Assembly (NCBI GenBank): GCA_964019135.1
Contig: OZ025257.1
Coordinates: 40,441,798-40,505,797, forward strand
Length of the DNA: 64,000 bases
Reading direction: 5' to 3'
Source of the DNA: Arenicola marina
Lineage: Eukaryota > Annelida > Polychaeta > Arenicolidae
A program made the translations under genes and the position numbers. The notes below the pieces were generated by a model. That model saw only the letters and a list, made by a program, of their open reading frames with translations, did no database searches and was not told the DNA's origin. Of this stretch, positions 43,401-55,552 are shown piece after piece (within the stretch, counting starts at the first letter, position 1; every line of letters starts with the position of its first letter).

Positions 43401-46400
43401 GTGCCCGTGGCCTGGCGCTTCCATGCGTCTCGCTACGGTGCTGCACCCCCCTTTGAGGCAAATTTCTTGCATTCTAGACAAGACGTTATAACAGGTATAA
43501 ACTCCTAACTATAGATGCATTGTATCGCATTAGGGGCCTTGTTCAGGCCAACTCTTTTAAAGACAATTGAGTGAGGTTACTTCTTTTGCAACTAAGTTTG
43601 ACTCGTTTTTATAGCCTATTAGCATCTTAGCATTAGTTTTCTTACACCGGATTAAGTCTTCACAAATTCCATTCCGAAGAGGGAGGGATACATGACTGGA
43701 GCATATATCAAGATAAATACGGTCATATTGCTTAGACGACTAGACGTATGAACGACTGGCTATGTTTAGACCACACATATGTCTTGACAAAGATCTCCTG
43801 AGTGTGGTTGGATAAAGACAGTCGTATACATTCGACCCAAATGATGGGGAGGAGTTGTTGCATCACCGTCATCGTTTTAGAACATAACTAATAACCTGGG
43901 GCATAAGAATTTAGGTCCTAGAATCCACTGGACCTATCAGTAAGACATATATAAATGTAATGCTTACTGATGTATATTAAGATACGCAATGGCAAAGGCA
44001 TAATGCACATGAAGTATACTCCAGTTACAAGTAGCATGTAACACCATTTTGTTGTTCAGATCATGGGTTAATTGCCATTTGATGTACAATCGCAGCTTGA
44101 ATTCCTGTGTTGCGAAAAATTATATATAGCGTCTTCATATTGAAATTTTAATAGATAGTGTCAAAATTACACGTGGAGGCGTACTAGTTAAAGTTACTCT
44201 GGTGTGAGAATGTATGGCCTTCTTTTGTACTGCGTCATCAAAAGTCGTCTATTGCTGCCATTGTTTGGCCTGATAAATATCATAACATTTCTATTTTGCA
44301 AAGTTAACACTCCAACAGTCAGATAATTTGTCCCACGTACTTCTCCAGAAAGCGTTCATAACTATAAGACAGGTGGGAAATTGCAGTATAAGCTGCTTTA
44401 ATTAAGCTTTGAAATACACAATATATCACTGATGCATGAGACCCCACAACGCGGATTCAACTTTGAGTAGTCAGTGAAAACAAGTAATATAACAATATTA
44501 TGGACCGTTAATGATGAAGCAGCTGGCGTTTGGAAGTTGTAAGCGATCTGTATTTACAACGATGCCGCCTGAAGTCGGCTAAACGGTTTATTGTGGTGAC
44601 CTGGCCGCTTCGATTTGTAGTTCATCAATCACCAGAGACAAGGAACTATGGATAATGTTCATATTATGAATAGTTCATATCATCATACAGACACGCAGGC
44701 ATGAACGGTATTCATCCATGACCCAGAACACAAGACCCAGCATAATCTAACATCTCCATGGCTTATCCAATCCGGCCCTCTCCCTTCCGAGCATTTCAAT
44801 TACCTCCCTCCACCCCTTCCACCTACTCCACTATTAATGACAACAGTCTAGACCCTCATACTGCCGCCCGTTCTCTAATGGATCAGGGCCTGATGTAATA
44901 CCATGGGTTCTCCCCAGGCTGCCAGATCGATCACACCATGACAGCGCAGCACCAACGGCCTCCTATTGTAATCCTCGTCCCCCGTGACGTCACGTGGTGT
45001 CCCCGCGACGCCCCACTCTAACCCTGTAATAAGCGATACGTCGTCCTATAGGGATGTCCTTGGCGCGGCGCGCTCATCAAACGGTGAAATGGCGGAACGG
45101 CTGAGGCCCACGAAGCCCTCCAAGTAACAGCCACACTGGCCAGTGGCTTAGTACTCGTGGGTACGTTGAACACAAACCTAATCCCCACGTTGATTAAAGC
45201 TGATGGACCCCAATGGGTAAGTGATGCTATACCACCCCCCCCCCCCACGAAAGCAGTCTCACTAATCAAATGAAAGCGGGTATTCTTGCATCTATTTATA
45301 TCATTTTGCTTTCTTGTTGAATTGTCATGATCATTCAAAGAGAACTATCGGAGAGGAACATGCGTGGGCCCAAAGACATAAAGAAGGATGGACGATTTCT
45401 TTGTTTGATATAATGATGCGTGCGAGGCAACTCTTATACACGGCTGGCCAGCCTGGCTTAGTTGGTAAGTGGACTGCACTGGAGACCAACACGTTATAAA
45501 TTTGAACCCTGCCGCTTGCATCTTGGACCATTTTTTTTTAAACCCATTTTTCCAGAAGGTTGTTTATTTCAACTGTTTGAGCACAATATCGGCATAATAT
45601 GACGTACATTAGCACCAACATCCGCCATCCTCGGAAACAAAACACATCACAGACTTTGGACAATTTTCTTATTCGAGAGCAATGTTACGTATAAGGAACT
45701 AATGAGTGTTTATTACAACCATAAAAACATAACGTGTCCTAGTTAAGAAACAAATATATAAAATGTTTTTGTTTGTATAAAACTTGAATTTTGTGCCAAG
45801 AAAAGTGACACGCAGAATGCTAATTATATGCAGTGGCGCTTCATCTGAACTACAATGCGGTCGAAATCCAATTGACAGTCATTGTGAGATTACGATTGAT
45901 AGTGAGAGAGTGATAGTGAGAGCCAGTCACAGTCACAATTTACGACGACGCAAATCATGCTTGCTAGTTTACGATTTCAAAGGACAAATACTACATTATA
46001 ACAGCGCTAAAGGGGAGGGCATAAGCTAGAATGGGTGCAATAGACAGGCGCAACAGATTGAATGTATTGCACAGCAGCATAATGCCATATGCTTTAAACC
46101 GCCAGACCTAGAAAGACCTAGACTACCGTAGAACCGGCGCTGCGCCCGTGGTCATTACGGTGTGTATGAGCATGACTCAGACGTCCTCCGTTTGCACGCC
46201 TTAGCACGTCTTAGCACGCACTGGTGGTTCTAGGGTACTCAGGCGGCCGGCCTGACGGGGCCTACAAACAGTTAAGCATTACAACGCAACGGCCGTTTAA
46301 ATGACGTCAAACGCGGTGGAACGCAGGACATCAGACGGTGAACGAAGAAATAACTTCTTTCTCGAAGGAAAGGCTGTTGCCGATGTGCCATTTTGGAGGT

Positions 46401-46740
46401 CATAAGACAGCAACCCCTTTTGCAATTCCCAACAGTGACCCTTTGCGAAGACCATGTATCATCCCCATGGAGGACCACTGTGGGGGACAATGAGGACCAC
46501 TCCTGATGTGACTGGCATTGGAGTGACATGGCATAGGGTGAACACGACTGTTGTTTTTCATGTCTTGAATAGATACATTTCTGCGACCAAGTCATTGACA
46601 CACACACACACACAGCACAGATCTTTCTGGGACTGCACAGTTGCACAATGATTTCTCAAAGATGAAACAACGACTGGTTATCTAAAACTCGTATAGGCGT
46701 TCAATGGGTGCTTCATACAAGATGAGGTAAAATAAAGTTT
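43400..46740 (+). repeat. Macrosatellite block C, copy 2
   Basis: Collinear with C1 (12600-15950). It lacks the C1 LINE relic and the C1 hexamer expansion, and so better represents the ancestral block. A C run stands near 45235. No gene is supported. Confidence 0.8.
45440..45530 (+). promoter_or_regulatory. tRNA-like segment in block C
   Basis: tggcttagttggtaagtgg resembles an A box, and aaatttgaaccctgccg about 40 bases later resembles a B box. The related C1 stretch near 14320 keeps only the first half. It is probably the tRNA-derived head of an old SINE. Confidence 0.4.
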
Positions 46741-47774
46741 TATTTAACGTAGGCAGCGCGGAGCGGCAAGAAGCAAGACTCTTTTTATGGTTAGACTACC
46801 ACATAACGAACGACACAGATGTAAGGCCATTCATTGCATGATGTTTGTGATAAAATCAAAGGCCGGAGAAGCGTGGTTGGAAGATTTTCTTCATTCAACA
46901 TCGTGTATGAGCAGGTTCCTGGTCATCACGGGCCTTTCATCCAATAGACTGTGCTTTCAATTTCTATTTCTGAACAATCTGAATATTTCTGGGACGTATT
47001 GTAGTGCTAGGCCTCTATTCACCATTTAAAAGAGTTAAGTATATTAACCTTACCTACTTGAGATCCAGAAACTTGTGTACAAAGTGTGACAATATACAGA
47101 ACGTAATGGGGCATCTTGAATAATAAACACGTGATGACGCCATCTTAAATAATAAACACGTGATGACGCCATGTTAAATAATAACCAACACAGTTTGCAA
47201 TACATTTGCTATGGAGCAGAGGAACGACAGCATTGTCAATGTCGAACTTCTATTCCGGGTCAATAGCTTACTTCTATAAATATGCGTTATGGAGGAAGAG
47301 GCATAGTGGCGTCATGGGGTTCACTACAGAAACGAGATGCTGTGATCACTCATTGTATTGGTCTCTGTGTCTATGTGCAGTCAATCAATCATTAAAGACA
47401 GTAATAATTTGATATCCGCCTTAGAGATAGATCGCTGCTCGCCCAGGCACGAAAATTGTTTGCGTCAGACGGTTCACCTTTTATCCCTGCCACAGACTAA
47501 TTTATCGAGAAGGCAGTTGACCATGTAATGGCCTGTCACTGCAGTCTTTTATGTTCCTATCGTCAATCCCGATATTGCTAGAGCCTCATACATACATCAA
47601 TCTATATGCCACTGCTTCTCGCGCCCTATAGGGTTTATCTCAACGCACAATAAATATCATTGCAGTGCATATGGGAGGCTTGTGATGAGATTCATCTTAC
47701 GCATAAGCCAATACCATATGCATATCCTCCTCTTCCACAAGGTCAATAAAAGTTCCTCTGTTGTCACTTCATTA

Positions 47775-49130
47775 ACTATTTGGGAAGTTACAGAGGGAGG
47801 ACTGGGTTGCGGGCCCCAGCAAGAGACGACTATTTGGGAAGTTACAGAGGGAGCACTGGGTTGCGGGTCGCAGCAAGAGACGTCTATTTGGGGAGTTACA
47901 GAGGGAGCACTGGGTTGTGGGTCGCAGCAAGAGACGTCTATTTGGGGAGTTACAGAGGGAGCACTGGGTTGTGGGTCGCAGCAAGAGACGTCTATTTGGG
48001 AAGTTACAGAGGGAGCACTGGGTTGTGGGTCGCAGCAAGAGACGTCTATTTGGGGAGCTACAGAGGGAGCACTGGGTTGTGGGTCGCAGCAAGAGACGTC
48101 TATTTGGAGAGTCACAGAAAGAGCACTGGGTTGTGGGTCGCAGCAAGAGACATCTATTTAGGGAGTTACAGAGGGAGCACTGGGTTGTTGGTCGCAGCAA
48201 GAGATGTCTATTTTGAGTATTTTAGAGAGAGTACTGGGTTGTGGGTCGCAACAAGAGACATCTATTTGGGGAGTTACAGAGGGAGCACTGGGTTGTTGGT
48301 CGCAGCAATAGACGTCTATTTGGGGAGCTACAGAGGGAGCACTGGGTGGCGGGTCCCAGCAAGAGACGTCTATTTGGGGAGTTACAGAGGGAGGACTGGG
48401 TTGCGGGCCCCAGCAAGAGACGACTATTTGGGAAGTTACAGAGGGAGCACTGGGTTGCGGGTCGCAGCAAGAGACGTCTATTTGGGGAGCTACAGAGGGA
48501 GCACTGGGTTGAGGGTCGCGGCAAGCGATGTCTATTTGGGGAGTTACAGAGGGAGCACTGGGTTGTGGGTCGCAGCAAGAGACGTCTATTTGGGGAGTTA
48601 CAGAGGGAGCACTGGGTTGTGGGTCGCAGCAAGAGACGTCTATTTGGGAAGTTACAGAGGGAGCACTGGGTTGTGGGTCGCAGCAAGAGACGTCTATTTG
48701 GGGAGCTACAGAGGGAGCACTGGGTTGTGGGTCGCAGCAAGAGACGTCTATTTGGAGAGTCACAGAAAGAGCACTGGGTTGTGGGTCGCAGCAAGAGACA
48801 TCTATTTAGGGAGTTACAGAGGGAGCACTGGGTTGTTGGTCGCAGCAAGAGATGTCTATTTTGAGTATTTTAGAGAGAGTACTGGGTTGTGGGTCGCAAC
48901 AAGAGACATCTATTTGGGGAGTTACAGAGGGAGCACTGGGTTGTTGGTCGCAGCAATAGACGTCTATTTGGGGAGCTACAGAGGGAGCACTGGGTGGCGG
49001 GTCGCAGCAAGCGATGTCTATTTGGGGAGTTACAGAGGAAGCACTGGGTTGTGGGTCCCAGCAAAAGACGTATATTTGGGGAGTTACAAAGGGGGCACTG
49101 GGTTGTGGGACAGGCATAAGTTGAAGGCAC
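47775..49130 (+). repeat. 54-bp minisatellite with a 648-bp higher-order repeat, about 25 copies
   Basis: The unit is gacgtctatttggggagtta, cagagggagcactgggttgt, gggtcgcagcaaga. A run of 12 units including the odd unit ttttgagtattttagagaga recurs: that odd unit starts at 48211 and again at 48859, 648 bases (12 units) apart. The unit length of 18 codons without stops produces long open frames (for example 459 codons) on both strands, which I do not call genes. Confidence 0.95.
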
Positions 49131-49639
49131 AGGCGCAGATAATTCTACTTAATGGTTAGTGGTTGTTGGGCGACTGATTGCTCACTCAGTGTTGGACTTC
49201 CTTCACGGTTTCCGCACACCTCAGGAGTAACGTAATAAGAGAACGATGCCTTATTCCCCATTCATATCTTGTCTCTATGATCATGACCTTTGACGTCGAG
49301 GAGGGGGCTGAGGTTACACACGGCCACCCGACTGTCTCGAGTGACATCATTAAAGCCTTGATACACGGCACAAAGCAGATGGCGGTCGCAAAGGGTTGGG
49401 ATGACGCGCTTTATGGCTAACATTGGAACCCGAGCAGCCATCGGCCGTCCACGCTGACCTTCAGTGGCGTTATCATTGTGGCTATTTTATGTCTGTACTT
49501 CTGGGGTTATGATTTGTGTGATGGATGGCGGTGTTTTTGTGTGTATATATGTATCAGGGTAGCAATGGTGGCGTGGTGGCAATGATTTACCACTCTACTC
49601 GTCATTGCAGTATTGGTATATACCACATCAGTCGAAAAT

Positions 49640-49890
49640 CGCACTTTATTCCCACCCACATCTTCACCCGCAGCCTATCATCAACCAGATCCAAATTCCA
49701 CCCCCACTCTGAACCCCACCCAGAGTCTATCACTTCCCAGATCCCGCGCACTCCTTTCCCACCCAGCGCAGTGTACCCTCAACCGTAGCGCATAACCCAG
49801 ACTCCACTCCACCCCCTCCCCCACCCACATCAATATGCGTCTCTATCTCCACACCCATTCCGCATACCAACCCCACATCATCTACACCGA
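49640..49890 (+). repeat. C-rich degenerate tract in A3
   Basis: ccaccc/ccagat-type phrases at the same place as in A1 and A5, more diverged here. Confidence 0.65.
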
Positions 49891-50089
49891 ACCGTGGAAC
49901 CCACCCACTCCCAATCCTGTCAATCCTGTCACCTGCAATCTCTTAGCGCCTTTGGAACCCGTCGCCAGACAACCGGTCCCTCCGCCTTCCACCCACCCCG
50001 CCCCATCCTCGGTGCCGTCCCCTGTTCTTCCTCTGTCTAGACTCAATCCGCTTTGTCTGGCGGTGTGCCTCATGCATTGTCTATCCCAC

Positions 50090-50240
50090 GTCAGTTCAGA
50101 GCGGGACGCTGTCCAATGGGGACAACCTGGTCACGAGATCTCGTCGCTTCCATTTCTCGTCTGATGGATGAGGTGGGTGATGGTGGGGGGGGGGGGGGGG
50201 GTGATCAAGTGAATCTAGGGAAGGTATATATACCACCACA
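50090..50240 (+). promoter_or_regulatory. Putative Pol II promoter of block A, copy 3
   Basis: Counterpart of 3905-4060: cacgtcag, gtccaatgggg, a G run (50183-50200), then TATATATA at 50225-50232 and gactgtccagctctccacct. The order and spacing of motifs match A1. Confidence 0.5.
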
Positions 50241-50700
50241 GAGACTGTCCAGCTCTCCACCTGCACTTCGCCTTGTCGGTTTGATTCCACATTCTAACCT
50301 TTCTCCTTTTTTGCGCTGTCTGATTCCACTTTCCCCCGGCAGGTAGCTCCGCGCCTAAACGTAATTTGGATGTGTTACATGATGTGTTATATGAGGACAT
50401 GCAAGAAATTTACTGAGTACTGAGTGTTGCGGGTTGCGGAGCGGGGTGCACTGTCGAACGCTAGAGACTCCTCCTCCACATAGATTGGTCAGCAATAGGC
50501 GTGCATGGTCACTTTCTCGTCATACTTACGTTTCTATTACTTATTCCACCTAATCAATTGCACATGAAATGCATTGGACGGGAGGTAATGATTACACTTG
50601 TTCGTGATTTGTTTCCTAATTATAGTTTTAGTTATATATTTTGTTGATTTAATATCGAAAACGAAAGGTTGTTCATGAGTATTTTCCTGGCCGTAACAGT

Positions 50701-51410
50701 TATAGTCGGCACGGAAACTATTTGCCGCCTCGTTTTCTAATTTGACACGAAATGTTTCATTGACAAGCCCAAAATCAGTTTATGTTTGTCAACTTGAACC
50801 AAAGACCCAACAGAATGAGTTTCACGCAAACGAAGCAGACAAGTTTCGCTATGGCCGTCGCTCTGTTTACCTTGTCATCTGTCATGTCTGTGGGCGATAG
50901 TATTGCCGGTATTTGGGGCAGGGGGGTTAGGTTGTGTCAATGTCAAGCCGTAACTTGAATTAAGCTTACATGTGTTTGTAGTTTTTCTCATATGTACGAA
51001 CATTGAAGCTACAAACTCATTCCTTTTGCATTGCTTTTGCTTTGAAACGCTAAAATTACTGTTAGTATAAAAACTTTGGGTGGGCATATAATGCTCTGTC
51101 CCCTTTTCTAGCGCCTGATATTAAACCCTTCCATGGGCCTACTTCTTTTGACCAATAAAAACGCAGCAGTATGACCTTCACCTTACGACGTCATAAAAAG
51201 GCGGCTGTCTACACACTTTCGTCTGTTATACTTTATGCTAGAGACTATCGTGTTGTGCTTGTTTTAAACAAGATACACTTTCAAGTAAGTTAGAATCACA
51301 AAGGGTCCTGTGTAATGGAGCAAATAAATGCATAAATCGTGGCTGCAAATGGTGCAGGGACAAAAATATTTACGAAAGCGAGGCGGCAGATATTCAACGC
51401 GCCGACTATA
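50701..51410. mobile_element. 710-bp DNA transposon with terminal inverted repeats, inserted in block D
   Basis: The first ten bases tatagtcggc and the last ten gccgactata are perfect inverse complements, and similarity goes on for nearly 40 bases (tgccgcctcg in both ends). D1 and D2 lack the segment: their ccgtaacagttcgtttctct spans the site. TA or TATA at both ends may be the target duplication. No transposase frame is present. The interior has a promoter-like cluster near 51150-51200. Confidence 0.8.
51150..51290 (+). promoter_or_regulatory. Promoter-like cluster and splice donor inside the 710-bp element
   Basis: gaccaataaaa (CCAAT box), gacgtcat (CRE-like, 51187-51194) and cataaaaagg (TATA-like, 51192) stand in the usual order, and 90 bases further on aa|gtaagt (51285) looks like a donor. 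This may be a captured promoter with a first exon, or chance. Confidence 0.35.
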
Positions 51411-52529
51411 GTCTCTCTTTCATATTTCATGTGGTGTAAAAACAAATCCTTTTGGGCCGACGTCATTAGAATAAACTGTCGATGGCATGCAATTTACGTG
51501 CTTAGAAGTCTTCATTAAAGCTCTTCGACTTCACAGGGTAACACATCTAGCAAGTGATATAGCTAGAAGAGCAAATATGTGACATAAATGAAGGTGATGC
51601 CGATCAAACATATGAGCAAATTACACAAAAGCACTGTGAGAAAAAAAGGCAGCGGAGGCAACCATTCACCTGGGGAGAAAATACACATAATCTCAAAGGG
51701 CAATTTCAAGCGGAAACTACCCCCTGCCCAGCCCACTTCCTCCCTTCTCGCCGTATTATCCAGCCGCTGCCTCCTTGTTGAATCCCATGGTAGCCATGGT
51801 AATGCCGCCGCCGTATTCTGTCAGCGCGACGTAACTGTCAACCTCCTTGAACCTTGGCGGAGCAGCACGTGACCTTGCGCCCCTGCCGGTCGCCACAGTT
51901 TACCAGCCATACTGGGTTGAACTTAGGCTTTCTACTACATGTGGTCTATGTGGTCTATGTGGTGTATATGGTCTATGTGGGATGTGGCCCTGATCCATTG
52001 CCTTGTAGCGGAGCCCGGAGCTCGACATCTTGTCCAATCTGTACTTACCCTCATCCCACGTAAGATGAAAGCTAACGTCGAGAAGGCCACGCTCTCGTAT
52101 ACACGGCCACGGTAGTTATGGACGGACCATTTGATATACAAGGGGCCATGGTTTTTGGACGGAGGTAAAACAAATGGGGGGGGGGGCGAAGTGTGCAGTT
52201 TGTTCTTGGCCAAAGGGACCTTTTTTTTAAGAAATGGAGGACATTTTTTGAGGGGGCAAAGCAACATGCTTTTATTCAGAAATGAAAGCCGGATTAGATT
52301 ATTGTTTTGCAATAATACCCAATAGCCATCCCCTGAACATAAAATTGTGCGTGCCTTACTCACGCGCATAAGGGACGCGTGTAAATTTACGTTTCATGGT
52401 ATTCGCCGTCGAGGGGCTAGTGAAGCAAATCTCTAATGGGTGGGCTGTCAATCGATATTGTGTGCGGTGAAATATTCCATTGAATCAAAATCTATAAGTT
52501 AGGTTGCTTTTTTTGTGGTGTTGCTTTTA

Positions 52530-54410
52530 CACCACATCTGAGGTGCCTATTTGACTCTCAGACATGCTCGTTAAGTCCGGTCGAGACACCGTAATTAAAG
52601 GGGTTTCGAAGTAGAAACTTCTTTATGTGAAAGGCGGGGTCCACTTACAGAGGTGACGTCATCATGGACGCGGCATCTAAATATCGTCTGCCTCAGGCTA
52701 TACGAGTTTTGCTGCACACAGATGGCGCAACCGGTCACCCTCTTCCTTGAAAGCAGTTTGGATTTATTACGTCGTGAAGCAATATTCAGACTTGATAGCG
52801 TTCCATTGGTTATGGTTCCATTCATGGCCATGTGCAAACTGCGATTATGCAATTAGTTCTTACACAAGCTGTCTGAGGAGGGGAAGGAACATCTTTAACT
52901 CGATAAGGTGGGGGATATGACAAATATTAGTCCAGGCGCTGTGCATTCCTACGCCTAAGCCAAATATGTGCTCACTAACCGATCGTTTACCTTCTCATTT
53001 TCGAGAGCCTTCACATTGTTCAGGTCACCGTGGAAAGTCCCTGGAAACTAAGAACAAAAGTAACGCGAGGGTTCTTAATTAGGTAGCTTGCATATAAACA
53101 CAGACGATACGACACCACACTTGTCTGAAGATCAATATCGAAAGTACGGTATATTTAGATCAGTTATGCCTGGGACATCATCTCTGCTGGGGAAACAAAT
53201 CGGTTTCGATTATGATCTGACCTTTGATTGTGAAATTGGGAGAACTTGTGTCAGCTGATGACCAAGGTCACAATCTTGACAAAATTATCGAAATGCCTCG
53301 TAACATCTATATCTTTAATGGAAAGTGCATAGGCCAAAAGGCGATTTGCTCATGTGAACATATTTTTCCCACCTAAAAAAGCTATGTGTTACCAGCTTAA
53401 TTTGGAAGCTTTGGCTGATGGTCAGAGTCAGAGCCTGGGCACACTTTATCGTATTGCAAAACACCATATATATCTTTGTATATAAAGGGGGTACGCCAAC
53501 AGAATGTCAGCATATTATGCTACAGCAGCGACCTAGAAAGAGTATTGCAAGAACTATAGTATTGAAGAGAAAGGTGACACCCGCCAGATGATATAATCAC
53601 AGTCATTTTAAATATGTGAAACCGGTAGTTGCATAGTTTTCTACTGATATTTTCAATATAGGATATGTAGCTTTTCGAAAAAAGTTAAAGTTTGGAACCA
53701 AAATAAGTGGTTAACTGTGGACAAGTGCATTCATGTCAATGTTGTAATGTTCGTCACAGCTTTGTGACACGAATAGTGATTTCCGCCAAGTGATGTGTTT
53801 GTAACAACAAAGGTGCCGCTGGCCTGATGGGGCCTGGTTCTCGAAAACTAGACTTTTCTCCTGGGATTCGTGTATTTAGCTGCTAAGTTCACCCGCTACG
53901 TTCACCCGCTACTTAAAGCAGCTAAACTAGAGGGTACAATTTCTGCTGCTACGCAAGGTGTAATTAGCTTTATGGTTTTCGGACAGATGCCAGTAAAAGA
54001 GTCATTTCATATTTCGCTTCATGTTTCGTTACTCCGCATAAAACATTTACACTCTTGGGTCCTGGGAAGGGTGTGTGTTCATTAACTCGTGTACCTGTCG
54101 AAAAAGAGGCCGATGAATGTCACAAGCATACGTCAGGCCTGAGCAGACCTACATGCGTATGAATACACCATTGCGTCTACCCGTGGTCTGGCATTTCGAT
54201 GCGTCTCTCTACGGTGTTGCGTCTCCCTTTGATGCAAATTTCTTTGCATTCTAGACAAGAGCAAACGTAAAAACAGGTATAAACTACTACAGATGCATTG
54301 TGAGGGATTAGAGGCCTATTTTGGACCTACCATTTTGCAAGACTTCAAATTGCGTGGTCTTAGTTACTTTAGTTCATTGCAAATAAGTTTGACTCGTTTT
54401 TACATGCGTA
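52530..54410 (+). repeat. Macrosatellite block B, copy 4, running into the start of C
   Basis: Collinear with B1 and B3: acaccacatctgaggtgcct, tgacgtcatcatggacgcgg, the gatagcgttcc phrase, accatatatatctttgtata, acaggtataaactact and gtttgactcgtttttacat. Homology to C ends near 54410. Confidence 0.8.
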
Positions 54411-55552
54411 GACGAGAAATGAATGCAGCAAATATCAATATAAAAGCTTCAACGAAGCCAATATACGGACAAGGTGAAAAACGTATGCCGTTAAGGAGAA
54501 GCCGGGAATAAATGGCCATTTGAGACGTCATTTGTGGCTAGTGGCTGGCCTCTCTGTTGTCCGCCGGAAGCCGCATGGTGTAAAGAGATAGTAGAAAGAA
54601 AGCGGGTAATAAATACGGGAGAAAAATGAGAGCATTATACAGGAAATATGCACAAGAAGGGGGAGACCCTGCATAGTGCACCACAATCTACCACCATACA
54701 CCGACTGAGTATTGTTCTCCTCGTGTCCTCAACGTCGTCATTCCGGGACGAGTACGGACACACCGGTGACGTCATTACGGGGGGAAATGAGCAAGAAAAC
54801 AAGGTGTGGATTGGTGGTTTTGCAGTTCAGGCGATACCATAGATATCGGTGCCCATCACAACAGTGAGTTGCCATGGCAGCGAACAGGTCGTAAAAACCC
54901 AGTGGACCCGCGTGACGATAGTAATGTCGTCTTATCAGTGACAGCTGTGTCATGAAAATCTATATGTGAGACTTTACGCCAAGTAACGACGCTGCAGGTC
55001 ACTCGCTCGTTTTATGGCTCAAGGGTTCAGCCGAGGTCTTCACTGACTGGACAGGGTGCAACCTTGCTGCCTTCTGCCTTGGCTCTTCTTCAAAGATCGT
55101 TGACACTGCAAGAGGGATGTTAACTATAGCTATCAGGACGGTGGGTGTAACCATAGAGACACTGAGATACCCTAGGGTGTGTCTTGACGTCAGTCTGCCG
55201 AGGTTCCTATCAGTGGATGATATATTGGGGGAGGAGGCGGGAGGAGGGTGTGTGTCAAGAATGTGATATCCTGGAGTTGAGGACGGCACTGGCAGATTTG
55301 TCGGGATCTGTTGCATCGGTGATATCATAAACGAGTTGGTCACCCACCCTGCTAATAAAGGAAGTCTTTTCCAGTGAATCACGTATGCATGAAAATACAA
55401 GGCATGGAACACACGATACATCGGTGTCATGTTAACATTTTCGTCGATGTTTGTCTTGAAGGGAAAATGTTATTACCACATTTAAGAACTATTATCTCAT
55501 ATCATTTTTCATTACTGTATTTTGTTTTGGTATCACCGTTTGACTCCAACTG
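54410..55552. other. Sequence unique in the window, no recognised gene
   Basis: Replaces the middle of the third C block, together with the LINE that follows. The stretch near 55000-55430 has a minus open frame of 143 codons without any family feature. No exon with convincing splice ends was found. Confidence 0.45.

Larger units (their letters stand above)
46740..50340 (+). repeat. Macrosatellite block A, copy 3
   Basis: Collinear with A1 and A4: ccacataacgaacgacacag, 28-bp repeats (47097), ggtcaatagcttacttc, the expanded 54-bp array, tcaggagtaacgtaata, the C-rich tract (49640) and the TATA promoter (50225). No gene; the frames over the arrays are artefacts. Confidence 0.8.
50590..52530 (+). 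repeat. Macrosatellite block D, copy 3, split by a TIR element
   Basis: The first part (50600-50700) has ttgatttaatatcgaaaacg. After the insertion it resumes at 51411 with ctttcatatttcatgtggtg and continues to the B4 start. Positions 51940-51980 have a small expansion of tatgtggtct units. G-rich and T-rich runs occur near 52180. Confidence 0.75.

Noticed and set aside
47780-49159. Long open frames (up to 459 codons) over the 54-bp array, and similar frames at 59448-60929
   Set aside because: The unit is 18 codons with no stop in several frames, so frames stay open on both strands at once. There are no splice sites or start contexts tied to them, and in A1 the same locus has a single unit with no frame.
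54999-55430. 143-codon minus frame
   Set aside because: No domain, no repeat of the frame elsewhere, and ordinary composition; length alone is not enough.
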